A stretch of 64,000 nt of DNA from Akkermansia muciniphila (GCA_945861535.1 CAMAUZ010000022.1:1-64000), one strand, 5' to 3'. Positions 33,240 through 43,386 are shown, counted from the stretch's first letter. Numbers and translations are program-made. Notes: a model not told the origin generated them from the letters alone.

Positions 33240-36005
33240 ATGACCTCGTCCCGCTGGCTTTTTTCTTCGCTCTCCCTGCTCGCCGGAGTGACGGGCGCGG
33301 CCGCTCAAACCGCACCCTCCGCGCTGCTGCCGACGCCAGGCGGGGGCGCCGTCCCGGCAACAACCACGGCGGTGACCAACAGCATCCGGTTCATCGCGCG
33401 CGGCGCTGCGACCCCGCCGCCCACGGGTCTGATGGCGAGTCCGCGCCCCGCGCGGGCGGGGCTGGCAACGTGGTCCTACACGCCGACCTATGCCGGCCAG
33501 CCGCTGAGTTCGGTGGCGTTGGACCGCGCCGCTGCGCCAACGACGACACCCCGCCCGCGGTCGAATCCGCCGACGCTCCCATCCGCCGGGGACATCACGC
33601 GCGAGGACAAGGTCACGGGCAAAAAAGAAGTGCTCCTGCCCGGGGGCTGGGTCGAGGTCACGACGTTGGCGAAAGGCTTCGCCGCGACTTCCCCCGAGCC
33701 GCTGACCGCTCTGGCGACCACTCCGGACAGCCGGACTCTCAGCCTCGAAAGTCCGTCGGCCCCGGTGAGCAATGCGTTTCCGTCATTACCCATCATGACC
33801 CCGCGGCTGGATGCCGGGTCGCCGCCGCCGGCGGTGGCGGTGCCGGACTCCCAACCCGCGACCAGCCTGCAGTCCAACACGCCTGGCTTTCTGCGCCCGA
33901 AAATGCGGGAGTTTCCGCGCGTGGGCCTGCCGCGCGGGGCCGCCGCCCCGGAGCCGCAGCCGTCGGCCGCGACCGCGCCGGAGATACCCGCAATTCCGTC
34001 GGCACCATTCGTGTCCCCCGTCCCTGCGCCCGCTCCGGCGCCGACGCTGGAGACCGCGCCGGTCGCGCCGCCCGCCGTCAGCAGCCTTCCATTTCCCACG
34101 CGGCGCACGGAATTTCCGCCCGAAATTGCAGCCTCGTCGGCCACCCCATCCGGGACGGTGTCGTCCACTCCGGGGGTGCATCCCATCGTGCGGCCCGCCC
34201 CCATTTCGACGCCCGCCGAACTGCCCGCCAGCGCCGACGACTGGGCGCAGGCCAAAGCGAAGGCCGACACCTTGGAAGCGCTGCGGGCCGAGACCCGCGC
34301 GCGGGCCGAGGCCGCCCGTTTGAAAACGCCGGGCGGCCAGGCCGATCTGGCCGCGCGTCGGGAAGCGGACCTAGCGTATCAGAGCGAGCTGGAGCGGGTG
34401 CGGCAGGAAAAGAAAAGTGCCGCGCAGACCGCGCGGGGACTCGACGAAGCGATGAACCGCGCCACGATCGGCGCACTGGACGCTGCGCCGGCTGCACCAC
34501 GCCGGCTCCCGCCCACGCCGCCGGTCGCCCCCGCGAGCGCTGCGGCACCGACCGTGGCTGCGCCGCCCGCCGCCGCGCCGGCCCCATCCGCCCGCCGCAC
34601 GCTGTCGCTGGACGACTGTCTGCAGGAGGCGCTGCGGCACAACTTCAACGTGCAGATCCAGCGCCTGGCACCGGAGATCGCCCGCCTCGCCCTCAACACC
34701 ACTTACGGCGCGTACGATCCGCTGCTGGGTCTGAACGCCACCCATTTCCACAACACGTCCCCCGGCGGCAACGACATCCAGGGCCGGCCGTTTCCCGGCA
34801 ATGAAATCACGGTGAACAGCGTGGGACCGTCGTTGCGCGGGCTGCTGCCCTTCGGCGCGACCTATGATGCGACCGTGGATGTCAACCAGCGCGACGGCAC
34901 GTTCGTGGGCGCGTCCGCGCAGTATTCCACCGCGGCAAACCTCAACCTGCGCCAACCGCTGCTGAGGAACTTCCTCATCGACACGACGCGGCGCACCATC
35001 CTCGTCAACAAGAAGGACCTCGGCATTTCCGAACACACGCTGATGACGGAGATCGTCAACACCGTCACCGCCGTGCAGCAGGCGTACTACGATCTCATCT
35101 TCAGCCGCGAGAATGTGAAGGTGCAGGAGAAGTCGCTCGAACTGGCCGAGCAGTTGCTCGCGGAAAACAAGAAGCGCGTCGAGGTCGGCGTGCTCGCGCC
35201 GCTGGATGAGAAACAAGCCGAGTCGCAGGTGGCCATCCGGCGCACCGATCTGCTCGCGGCGCGGACGGATCTGCAGACGCGGCAGAACGCGCTCAAGAAT
35301 CTCATCACCGACAATTTCGCCCAATGGCAGCCGACGGAGCTGTTCCCGGCCGAGCAGATGGTCGCGCTGCGCGAGCCGTTGGAGGTGCAGGCCAGTTGGA
35401 ATAAGGGCCTCACGCTGCGCCCGGAATTTTTGCGGGCCAAGCTCGATGTCGAGAAGCAGGACATTCATCTCAAGTTCTTCTCGAACCAGCGGTATCCCGC
35501 GCTCGACCTGGTCGGCAGCTACGGCCAGAGCGGCTTGAACGGTTCGCTGGGCAACTCGGTGTGGGACGTGCGGCCCGGCGGCGACAGCCCGAGGTATTCG
35601 GCGGGTGTCATTCTCAGCATCCCCCTGAGCAATCGCGAGGCGAGGAACCGCTACGCCCAAGGCAAGGCCGAGAAGCAACAATCCCTGCTCCGGCTCAAAC
35701 AACTCGAACAGGAAATCATGGTGCAGATCGACAACTCGGTGAAACTGGCGCGCAGCGAGTTCGAGCGCATCGACCTGACCCGCAAGGCGCGAGAGTACGC
35801 CGAGGCCGCCGTCGAGGCCGAGCAGATCAAGCTGGCCAACGGGAAGAGCACGAGCTTCTTCGTCCTGCAATTGCAGCGCGACCTCACCACCGCGCGCTCC
35901 GCCGAAATCCGGTCGCTGGCCGATTACAACAAGGCCATGGCCGTGCTCGCGCAGAGCGAGGGGACGACGCTCCAAAGGAACAAGCTTACGGTGGAGTTTC
36001 GGTGA
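33240..36005 (+). CDS. TolC-family outer membrane protein with long Pro-rich N-terminus
   Basis: The 921-aa precursor has a signal peptide (SSLSLLAGVTGAAAQ). A Pro/Ala/Thr-rich region of about 420 residues with no recognised fold follows, ending in a charged, coiled stretch (EALRAETRARAEAARLKTPG). A complete outer membrane efflux protein domain runs from about residue 450 (RTLSLDDCLQEALRHN). It contains the two helical hairpin repeats with EVGVLAPLDEKQAESQV and QIKLANGKSTSFFVLQLQRDL. TolC proteins form periplasm-spanning export ducts. Usual lengths are 420-500 aa, so the N-terminal half is unusual and may be periplasmic or wall-contacting. No RND or ABC partner is adjacent. Confidence 0.85.
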   Translation: MTSSRWLFSSLSLLAGVTGAAAQTAPSALLPTPGGGAVPATTTAVTNSIRFIARGAATPPPTGLMASPRPARAGLATWSYTPTYAGQPLSSVALDRAAAPTTTPRPRSNPPTLPSAGDITREDKVTGKKEVLLPGGWVEVTTLAKGFAATSPEPLTALATTPDSRTLSLESPSAPVSNAFPSLPIMTPRLDAGSPPPAVAVPDSQPATSLQSNTPGFLRPKMREFPRVGLPRGAAAPEPQPSAATAPEIPAIPSAPFVSPVPAPAPAPTLETAPVAPPAVSSLPFPTRRTEFPPEIAASSATPSGTVSSTPGVHPIVRPAPISTPAELPASADDWAQAKAKADTLEALRAETRARAEAARLKTPGGQADLAARREADLAYQSELERVRQEKKSAAQTARGLDEAMNRATIGALDAAPAAPRRLPPTPPVAPASAAAPTVAAPPAAAPAPSARRTLSLDDCLQEALRHNFNVQIQRLAPEIARLALNTTYGAYDPLLGLNATHFHNTSPGGNDIQGRPFPGNEITVNSVGPSLRGLLPFGATYDATVDVNQRDGTFVGASAQYSTAANLNLRQPLLRNFLIDTTRRTILVNKKDLGISEHTLMTEIVNTVTAVQQAYYDLIFSRENVKVQEKSLELAEQLLAENKKRVEVGVLAPLDEKQAESQVAIRRTDLLAARTDLQTRQNALKNLITDNFAQWQPTELFPAEQMVALREPLEVQASWNKGLTLRPEFLRAKLDVEKQDIHLKFFSNQRYPALDLVGSYGQSGLNGSLGNSVWDVRPGGDSPRYSAGVILSIPLSNREARNRYAQGKAEKQQSLLRLKQLEQEIMVQIDNSVKLARSEFERIDLTRKAREYAEAAVEAEQIKLANGKSTSFFVLQLQRDLTTARSAEIRSLADYNKAMAVLAQSEGTTLQRNKLTVEFR

Positions 36006-36031
36006 GCGGGGGGGCGGACGAGCGAAGCCGG

Positions 36032-36135
36032 GGTGGCACAGGCGTCCTCGCCGGCGAGTTCGGGCGGCGTCTCGCCGCCGGGACCGAATCGGGCGAGACG
36101 CCCCGAGAACTCACGGGCGAGACGCCTGCGGCACC
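36032..36135. repeat. Family B palindromic element, intergenic full copy
   Basis: Both arms are present (GGTGGCACAGGCGTCC ... GGCGTCTCGCC, loop, GGCGAGACGCCCCG ... GACGCCTGCGGCACC). It is more diverged than the copy in pfaA. It starts 27 bases after the TolC-like stop. The gap 36006-36262 otherwise has no gene. Confidence 0.85.
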
Positions 36136-36262
36136 TTGGCGCAGCCGTACGTTGGCAGGCGGATTTCCGCGTCGTTGGGTTAAACCGCCTCCGCCTCGTC
36201 ACCTCGGCGGCTACTTTTCCCACACTCTCGCCACCCGCAGCGCTCCGCACCTGCGACCACCC

Positions 36263-36733
36263 TCATCCCCCGCTCTTCTTCTCCGGTCGCCATTCCCCGA
36301 TCAGGTCGGCGAGCATCACGGGCACGTCGGCGTCCTTGAGCGGCACGTATTTTCCGGTGGCGCTGGCGATCACGGCGCCTGCGGCATTTTTCACTTCGCC
36401 CTGCGCTTCGTAGAGGCGGTCGCGGCGGTTGCTCACCAATTCGGCGGTGACGAACAACTCTTCCTCCGGCGGCGTGGGGCGCGAGAAGCGGACGGTCAGT
36501 TCCGCGCAATAGGCGAAGCGTCCCGTGCCCACGGCGCAGGCCCAGACCATGATTTCATCCAGCACCGTGCTGAGGATGCCACCGTGGATCGTCTGCCGAA
36601 AACCGATGTGCTCGGCGCGCGGGCGGAAGCGCGTGTGCGCCACGCGGCCATCGGTCGCGAAACGCAGGCGGAGGCCGAACGGGTTGGACTCGCCGCAGAC
36701 GAAGCAGGAGCGCGTGTGGGGCAGTGGTTGCAT
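36263..36733 (-). CDS. PaaI-like hotdog thioesterase
   Basis: From ATG 36733 the 156-aa protein opens with SCFVCGESNPFGLRLRF, a Cys-containing N-terminus common in this subgroup. The hotdog signature IHGGILSTVLDEIMVWA (HGG near residue 53, Asp/Glu in the helix) follows, then AELTVRFSRPTPPEE. It should hydrolyse an acyl-CoA or similar thioester; the acyl specificity is not predictable. Upstream in-frame sequence to 36808 is Arg/Pro-rich and unsupported. It is divergent from gapA and convergent with the TolC-like gene. Confidence 0.85.
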   Translation of the reverse strand: MQPLPHTRSCFVCGESNPFGLRLRFATDGRVAHTRFRPRAEHIGFRQTIHGGILSTVLDEIMVWACAVGTGRFAYCAELTVRFSRPTPPEEELFVTAELVSNRRDRLYEAQGEVKNAAGAVIASATGKYVPLKDADVPVMLADLIGEWRPEKKSGG

Positions 36734-36911
36734 GGGCGGAGGCTGGCGGAAACGGGCGCGGGGAAAAAGGCGAAAGCGACCCGGGCGAATTCTCCTCCCC
36801 CGGCGCACCCCCGCCGTCCGTCAGCTCGCGGCCCGGCGGGCCGCCCAAACCACCGCCCCGGCGACCGCCCCCGACGGTGCCGGAGACGGCAAAAATAGGG
36901 GGAATTGAACG

Positions 36912-36939
36912 TTGACCGTCCGGTGTTCCATACTAGCAT
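36912..36939 (+). promoter_or_regulatory. Possible sigma70-type promoter for gapA
   Basis: TTGACC at 36912 and TAGCAT at 36934 are 16 bases apart, ahead of the gapA ATG at 36999. The -10 is weak, and this is a pattern match only. The leader before gapA is AT-rich and has no clear Shine-Dalgarno. Confidence 0.3.
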
Positions 36940-36986
36940 CCCGCGCTTGTTCGTGCGGGTTGTGATCAAAACTAAAACGAAATTAA

Positions 36987-38048
<1,062 letters not shown>

Positions 38049-38072
38049 GGCCTTTGCCACCCACTCTTCGCC

Positions 38073-38107
38073 AGCGGCGTCCCGGCCTCGGGACGCCGCT
38101 TTTGTTT
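38073..38107 (+). terminator. Rho-independent terminator of gap
   Basis: A perfect 12-base-pair stem (AGCGGCGTCCCG with CGGGACGCCGCT) and four-base loop GCCT are followed by TTTGTTT. It is 25 bases after the gap stop. The opposite strand lacks a T-run, so it acts on the plus strand only. Confidence 0.92.
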
Positions 38108-38186
38108 GCGGCCATCGCTGCGCGGTCCGGGGCCACGCCGCCCTCCGATTGCTCCTGCACACCGCCCGCGCCGCCGTCCGCCATCC

Positions 38187-40385
38187 CTACCGTCCGCTCC
38201 CCGCGCCGTCGGGTACGATCACCACAAAGAACAAATCCACCGGGTCCGCTGCGCCATCGGTCCACACTTCGCCGGGCACGATGTGGCGGCCGGCGGGCGC
38301 CGTGGCGGCGAGCGCGAATTCCAGCGCCTGCCGTTTCTCCGCCCCGGCGGCCACCACGATTTCCACCGCCACCGCAGCCACAATGTCCGGCCGCGCCAGC
38401 CGGACTTTGAACCGCCGTTCGCGCGCCGACGGATTCGTCACGACCAGTTCCACCACCAGCTTTTTTCCCGCGCGCACCTCGGCGATATGCGGCTCCACGC
38501 GCACGCGATGCAGGTCCCAGTCCCACGCGTGATCGCCGCTCAGCGCGATCGCGTCCGCCGCCACCGCTGCCGCCGCCGCCCACCGCACGCGTCGCCGAAA
38601 ATCCTCCTCGTTGAAAGCAAACGCCCCGCCGTGTTCCGCCAGAATCCAGTCCGGGCGCCCTTCGAGAATACGCCGCGCCGTGCGCTCGTAGCCGCGCGGC
38701 AGGCCACGGTTCAACGCCGACCACCCGCCGCTGCCCGTGTATTGGCCGGCGTGATAAAAATTGTCGCCGGTGAACACGCACCGCTTCCCATCCACCACGA
38801 CCTCCAGCCCCATGCCGAAAACCGTCTGCCCCGGATGATGCACCGCCCGCAGCCGATACTCGCGCCACGCCACCTCCTCGCCGTCCGCCAGCCGCCGCGC
38901 CACGCTCACCGGCCGCGCATCCACATACGGCGCGCGGAAGCGCCACGGGTCGCTGATCACGTCCGCGACGCGGTCGAGCGCCCACACCGCGAACCGCTCG
39001 CGCTCCGCCAGCGCGAAGATGCCCGTGTAATGATCGTTGTGCGCGTGGCTCACCGTCACCACCTCGACCGGACCGAGGCCGAAGTCGCGCCGCAGCTCGG
39101 CGACGCGCTGCGTGAGATTCAAACTGTACGCATCCACCAGCAGCACCGGACCGTCCCGCGACGCCAGCGCGTAGGTGTTGCCCGTCAGATACAGATGCGG
39201 CAACAGCCGCGTCCACGGCTGCGGATTCCCCTGCGGATTCGGTGACGCCACCTGGTCAATCGCGAGAAACGAATACGCCGGCGGCTCGCCAGCGATTTCC
39301 TTCGTGTAGCGCTCGAAACTCTTCAACACCGCGAGCCGCTCCAGCCGCTCCGTCGTGAGCGTCAGCGCTGCGACGGTGTTGGTGAAAATCGCCTCGCCGT
39401 GTTCGGGACAAAGCACCGTCGGGCGCGTCGCCGCCAGTCGTCGCAACGAATCCGCCGCCGCCTGCTGGCCGTCGCTGTTCACATGATGCCAGTCCAGCGT
39501 GAACGGCGCCCAGACCTTCCCCGCCGCCGCCAGCGCGTCGCCGCAGAACACCACGACCGGCGCCTTGCCCTCGCTCGCCGGCCCCGCGCCGCGCCGCGCG
39601 ACAAACGCCAGATGATCCCGGCTGTGTCCCGGCGTCGCGACGATCTCAATGCGCCAGCCACGCCACGGAATCACCGCGCCGTCCTCCAGATCAAAACTCA
39701 CCCCGGCGATTCCCACCGGCGACACGAAGTAATTCCACTGCCCCCAGAACCGCTCGAACAAGGGCGGGAATCTTCCGGGCAGGGCGCGCGGCATGGACTT
39801 CTCCCAGAAGTTCGCCACCGCCTCGGGACTCAGCCACGCCGCGGACATTTTCCCCGCGCGCACCGGCACGCCGGCCCGCGCCCAATCCGCCGCCTGCTCG
39901 CAACTGTCGCGATGATGATGCGTGAGCAACGCCAGCTCGACCGTCAGCCCGCGCGCCTGCAACGCCGCCCGATCACTGCTGCGCTGCGCGCCGATCAACA
40001 CCGCCGCCGCGCCGTCCGTAAGCGCGTAACCCGCGGGCATCCCCGCCGCGCGCAGCACGCCCGGCGCGATCTCCCGCCAGCCATCGGCCGCCGCACCACT
40101 GACTGCGAAACCCGTCAGCCACAGCACCAGCGCGAGCCACGCGCCCAGCCGCCTTCGCCGAGCCGGAACGGGAGCGCACGCGGCCCGCGTGCCGGTTTGG
40201 GCGGCCCGCCCAAACCGTCGTTTCCCCGTCTGCCTTTTCTGCCGCGGGAGAGTGTGGGTGGAACGAAGTTTTCGGCGGGCCGCCGAAAACTGCACGCGGG
40301 CCGCGTGCGCTCCCCAGCTCGCCGGGCTTCGCCCAATTGCGGCTGTGGAGTTCGTGCTGAATTCAGCGTTGGAACCCCCGAGCGA
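38187..40385 (-). CDS. Secreted protein with two metallo-beta-lactamase-fold domains
   Basis: Two MBL-fold halves are visible. The first has LLTHHHRDSCE, in which the last His of HxHxDH is missing, and ATPGHSRDHL. The second has the complete VSHAHNDHYTG plus VHHPGQTVFG and FTGDNFYH. A C-terminal immunoglobulin-like domain follows (LVVELVVTNPSARERRFKVRL). The second domain is likely the active hydrolase, the first partly degenerate. A signal-like stretch (RRRRLGAWLALVLWLTGFAVSGAAA) begins only after a family I palindromic repeat, with no ATG, GTG or TTG directly before it. Translation may start at ATG 40385, or at GTG 40397 overlapping the RidA stop, and read the repeat. A GTG at 40127 inside the signal is the other choice. 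The substrate is unknown. Confidence 0.8.
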   Translation of the reverse strand, partial: SLGGSNAEFSTNSTAAIGRSPASWGAHAARVQFSAARRKLRSTHTLPRQKRQTGKRRFGRAAQTGTRAACAPVPARRRRLGAWLALVLWLTGFAVSGAAADGWREIAPGVLRAAGMPAGYALTDGAAAVLIGAQRSSDRAALQARGLTVELALLTHHHRDSCEQAADWARAGVPVRAGKMSAAWLSPEAVANFWEKSMPRALPGRFPPLFERFWGQWNYFVSPVGIAGVSFDLEDGAVIPWRGWRIEIVATPGHSRDHLAFVARRGAGPASEGKAPVVVFCGDALAAAGKVWAPFTLDWHHVNSDGQQAAADSLRRLAATRPTVLCPEHGEAIFTNTVAALTLTTERLERLAVLKSFERYTKEIAGEPPAYSFLAIDQVASPNPQGNPQPWTRLLPHLYLTGNTYALASRDGPVLLVDAYSLNLTQRVAELRRDFGLGPVEVVTVSHAHNDHYTGIFALAERERFAVWALDRVADVISDPWRFRAPYVDARPVSVARRLADGEEVAWREYRLRAVHHPGQTVFGMGLEVVVDGKRCVFTGDNFYHAGQYTGSGGWSALNRGLPRGYERTARRILEGRPDWILAEHGGAFAFNEEDFRRRVRWAAAAAVAADAIALSGDHAWDWDLHRVRVEPHIAEVRAGKKLVVELVVTNPSARERRFKVRLARPDIVAAVAVEIVVAAGAEKRQALEFALAATAPAGRHIVPGEVWTDGAADPVDLFFVVIVPDGAGSGR
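40170..40315. repeat. Family I palindromic element at the 5' end of the MBL gene
   Basis: GCACGCGGCCCGCGTGC and GGTTTGGGCGGCCCGCCCAAACC come first, then AGTTTTCGGCGGGCCGCCGAAAACT and GCACGCGGGCCGCGTGC, ending GCGCTCCCC. It has the same order of palindromes as 16751-16903 with different stem sequences. It separates the coupled start region from the signal peptide of the MBL protein. Confidence 0.88.
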
Positions 40386-40393
40386 CATCGCCC

Positions 40394-40780
40394 TCACTTC
40401 GACCGCTTCACCGCCACCGCCTCGATCTCATATTTCAGCGCGGGCGGCAGGCAGTTCGTGATGGTGGTGCGCGTCGGAAACGGCGCGGAGAAATACTCGC
40501 GATAAAGCTGATTGTAGAGCGGCACGTCGGACGCCTCGCGCACGTAGTTCCGCGTCTGGATCACATCCGCCAGCGTGCAACCCGCGGCGGCCAGCACCTG
40601 GCGCAGGTTCTCGACGGACCGCCGGAATTCGCCCTCGAACGATTCGCTCACGATCTGCCCCTTCGCATCCACCGAGGCCTGCCCCGAGACGAATACGAAA
40701 TCTCCCGCCACGATGACGGGACTGAACGGCAGGTGCGACGTGGGGGTGTCCGGCAGGCGGGGATAGGAAACGTTGGTCAT
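40394..40780 (-). CDS. RidA/YjgF-family protein (enamine/imine deaminase-like)
   Basis: From ATG 40780 the 128-aa protein matches the RidA family: FSPVIVAGDFVFVSGQ, SVENLRQVLAAAGCTLADVIQ, NYVREASDVPLYN, FPTRTTITN, and a final VEIEAVA-like strand (YEIEAVAVKR). The catalytic Arg stands in PTRTTITN (the usual pattern is PARxxV). It should hydrolyse reactive enamine/imine intermediates; the family also includes members with other roles. Its TGA overlaps a GTG (40397) of the MBL gene. The ORF-track extension upstream reads a repeat. Confidence 0.88.
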   Translation of the reverse strand: MTNVSYPRLPDTPTSHLPFSPVIVAGDFVFVSGQASVDAKGQIVSESFEGEFRRSVENLRQVLAAAGCTLADVIQTRNYVREASDVPLYNQLYREYFSAPFPTRTTITNCLPPALKYEIEAVAVKRSK

Positions 40781-40870
40781 GATGTTGGGCACGATTGAAC
40801 GGCGCGCCTTCCGCGAATGCAAGAACGCGAACCGGGCCGGGGGACAGCGAGCACACGGTCTGGCTCGCCT

Positions 40871-41007
40871 GTGGGGCAGGCATCCTTGCCTGCCGGTTCG
40901 CGGGGCATCCCTGCCCTGTGTTCCTTGCCCCACCGCGCCGCACGGCCGCCGTGGGAACGGGCGGCACGGATGCCGCCCGAACCGTCAGGCTGGAAGCCTG
41001 ACCCACA
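40871..41007. repeat. Family D inverted repeat (gtggggcaggcatccttgcc)
   Basis: GTGGGGCAGGCATCCTTGCC and CGGGGCATCCCTGCCCTGTG are followed by mirrored words (GGCACGGATGCCGCC, AGGCTGGAAGCCTGACCCAC). It lies between divergent ridA and the glycoside-hydrolase-like gene. Family D also occurs at 43250-43386 and inside the E composites at 6290 and 51830. Confidence 0.85.
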
Positions 41008-41064
41008 AGACGCCGCGCCCACACTTGCCAACACGCACGCGCCACGGTGAACTCGCCGCACTCC

Positions 41065-43011
41065 ATGAAAACCGAACGTCCCGCCACCTCCATCCTCACC
41101 ATCGCGCCGCGCCTGTTGCTCGGCCTGCTCCTCCTCTTCGCCACCGCCGACCGCACCCGCGCCGCCGAGACCAATCGCTGGTTCAACACCCTCGTCGCCC
41201 ACTGGACCGACTACGCCACGCCCGAATATCTGGACTTCCTCGGCGAGGCGCGGCCCGAAATCGCGCAGGTCGGATTCTACGGCCTCACCTTTTACAGCCT
41301 CGCGCACACGCCCTTTTACAAAGGCTATCCGGCGCACTTTCCAATTCAGGGAACGAAGGAATGCGGCGACTGGTTCGCACAGTTGAATCGCGAGATCCAC
41401 AGCCGCGGCGTGAAGGTCGTCGGTCATTTCAACATGACCTTCATCTTCGGCGATCCGGCGAAGAAGGCGGGGTTCTTCGAGTGGTACGACAAGGGCTGGA
41501 ACGAAGCCGAGTTCGGCCCCAAGCCCTGCGCCGATCCGACCGAGATGTTGCAGCGCGACGCGGCGGGCCAGCTCGTGGCGACGCACTCCTACAAGATCGG
41601 CGGCTGGCCCGAGTACCATGGCTGCCTGAACAATCCCAAGTGGCGCACCTGCGTGAAGGCGATGGCGAAGTCCGCCATCGCGCGCGGCGTGGACGGCCTG
41701 ATCGCGAATTATTTCTACCGACGCGATTGCCTCTGCGAATTCTGCGTCGCCGGTTTCCGCCAGCATCTCGCGACGAATTACACCGCCGCGGATTTGCGCG
41801 CCCGCTTCGCCATCGCCGATCTGAAAACCCACGTCTTCACCGACATCCCGTCGTGGCACGATCCGAAGCAGACCACGCCGTTTCGCCTGGCCGCGCTGCG
41901 CTGGACGCAGCTCGCGCTGAAGGACGCCTTCGACGACGTGCTGCTGCGCTGCGGCCGCTCGCTCAAGCCGGACCTGCTGATCGCGCAATGGAATCATCTC
42001 GGCGCGTTCAATCAAATCAACGGCGACGAACGCTGCGTCCTGCCTGGCGACCTCTGGGGACGCGACGAAGATTATCTCTGGTACAGCACCGGCAACGCCG
42101 CGTCGCAGACCGATCTGGCCAACGGCGATCTCGGCGACGGCACGCTGCAACTGCGCTACCTCCGCGGCGCGTTCGGACCGAAGCCGGTCGTGCTCGGCAA
42201 ATACGAGCAGACCCGCACGCGCGCGACGATTGCCGAAGGGCTGGCGAATGCCGGCGGCGGCCTCGGTTTTTACGCGCCCTTCAAAAACCCCGCCGGCCGC
42301 ACGGCATTGGTGAGCTACTTCCGTTTCGCCCGCGAGCAGCGCGAGCTTTTTCTCGGTGCCCAACCCGCCGCCGAACTGCTGCTGCTCTATCCGCGCAGCG
42401 CCGTCCACGCCGGCGACATCGCGCCCGTCGCGCGCTTTCGGGCGCTGGGAAAACTGCTCGTGCGCGCCGGCTACGCCTTCGACATCGTGCCCGACGACCG
42501 CCTGTCCGCCGAACACCTGCGCGGCCGCACGGCCCTCGCAGCGGTGGATGAATCCGCGCTGAGCGCCGACGCGAAGAAACTGCTCGCTGATTTCAAAGGT
42601 GCCCGCCTCCCCGCGCTCACCGCCGAACTGCCCGCCGCCGACGGCTGGCAGCCGAAGGAACTTGCGTGCGTCACCCGCCGCACGGGCAGTTGGAAGGTCG
42701 CCGTCTCGGTCCTCACGGCTCCGACCGGCAATCGCAAATTCGTCCACCTCGTGAACTACGACCGCGAGGAACCCGCGAAAGGCGCGTCCAGCGCGGGCCG
42801 CGGGCCGCAGGACGAAAAACCGATCCTGAGCCAAAGCCTCACCATCGAACTGCCCCTCGCCCCCGGCCGCCGCGTGAAAAGCGTGCGCCTCCGCTCGCCC
42901 GACAGCGACGTGACCACCGGCCCGGTGCCGTTCACTGCCACCGGCGCGACCGCGCGTTTCATCGTGCCGCGCATGTTGGTGTACACGGTGGCGGAGGTGG
43001 AGTTGGAGTGA
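41065..43011 (+). CDS. Secreted glycoside-hydrolase-like protein (putative beta-galactosidase/GHL type)
   Basis: The 648-aa product has a signal peptide (LLLGLLLLFATADRTRAAE). A TIM-barrel-like region follows with GVKVVGHFNMTFIFGDP, YHGCLNNPKWRTC, GVDGLIANYFYRRDCLCEFC and LIAQWNHLGAFNQ. The pattern, an extracellular barrel with a CxxC motif and a later Rossmann-like domain (AAELLLLYPRSAV, AGYAFDIVPDD), resembles the poorly characterised GHL/'alpha-amylase-like' and beta-galactosidase trimerisation families abundant in Verrucomicrobia. A C-terminal beta-sandwich completes it. Catalytic acids cannot be assigned from sequence. ATG 41065 is preferred to GTG 41047 because the signal peptide begins there. 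It is probably involved in polysaccharide degradation. Confidence 0.65.
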   Translation: MKTERPATSILTIAPRLLLGLLLLFATADRTRAAETNRWFNTLVAHWTDYATPEYLDFLGEARPEIAQVGFYGLTFYSLAHTPFYKGYPAHFPIQGTKECGDWFAQLNREIHSRGVKVVGHFNMTFIFGDPAKKAGFFEWYDKGWNEAEFGPKPCADPTEMLQRDAAGQLVATHSYKIGGWPEYHGCLNNPKWRTCVKAMAKSAIARGVDGLIANYFYRRDCLCEFCVAGFRQHLATNYTAADLRARFAIADLKTHVFTDIPSWHDPKQTTPFRLAALRWTQLALKDAFDDVLLRCGRSLKPDLLIAQWNHLGAFNQINGDERCVLPGDLWGRDEDYLWYSTGNAASQTDLANGDLGDGTLQLRYLRGAFGPKPVVLGKYEQTRTRATIAEGLANAGGGLGFYAPFKNPAGRTALVSYFRFAREQRELFLGAQPAAELLLLYPRSAVHAGDIAPVARFRALGKLLVRAGYAFDIVPDDRLSAEHLRGRTALAAVDESALSADAKKLLADFKGARLPALTAELPAADGWQPKELACVTRRTGSWKVAVSVLTAPTGNRKFVHLVNYDREEPAKGASSAGRGPQDEKPILSQSLTIELPLAPGRRVKSVRLRSPDSDVTTGPVPFTATGATARFIVPRMLVYTVAEVELE

Positions 43012-43125
43012 CGAACGAGGAGACAGGAGACAGGAGCCGGGAGCCAAAAGCGCAGGGTGCGTGGTCCTGCCTTTGACACGGAGGAGACCGGTTCTCCGTC
43101 GTTGTGGCCGGAATAGACCGGGGTG

Positions 43126-43204
43126 GGTAGGGCGCGTCTGTCCTCAGCGCGCCGGTGACGCGTCCCCACGGCCCGCGGCGCGCTGAGGACAGACGCGCCC
43201 TACC
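43126..43204. repeat. Family F perfect 28-base inverted repeat
   Basis: Arms 43126-43153 and 43177-43204 are exact reverse complements, beginning GGTAGGGCGCGTCTGTCC. A related hairpin with a few mismatches is at 58313-58392. Confidence 0.93.
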
Positions 43205-43249
43205 AGCGGCGGCGGCGTTTCTCCGCAGCGTGGGTGGCGCGCTGCTCGG

Positions 43250-43386
43250 GTGGGGCAGGCATCCTTGCCTGCCGGTTCGCGGGGCATCCCTGCCCCGTGT
43301 TCCCACGCGGTGATCTGCCCGCCGCCGGAAATTGGGCACGGGCGGCACGATGCCGCCCGAACTGGCAGGCTGGAAGCCTGCCCCAC
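43250..43386. repeat. Family D inverted repeat, upstream of the TauE gene
   Basis: GTGGGGCAGGCATCCTTGCC and CGGGGCATCCCTGCCCCGTG are followed by GGCGGCACGATGCCGCC and AGGCTGGAAGCCTGCCCCAC. A further A/T-rich word set (ATTCGTAATTCGCC, ATTCATCATTCGC) lies between it and the GTG at 43453. The ORF-track extension of tauE translates this repeat. Confidence 0.85.

Noticed and set aside
36825-36895. G/C-rich stretch upstream of gap as another family I element
   Set aside because: It has single GGGCGGCC-like words but lacks the serial palindromes, so I did not count it.
40777-43047. Minus-strand ORF of 756 aa opposite the glycoside-hydrolase-like gene
   Set aside because: It is a shadow of a plus-strand gene that has a signal peptide and sensible composition.
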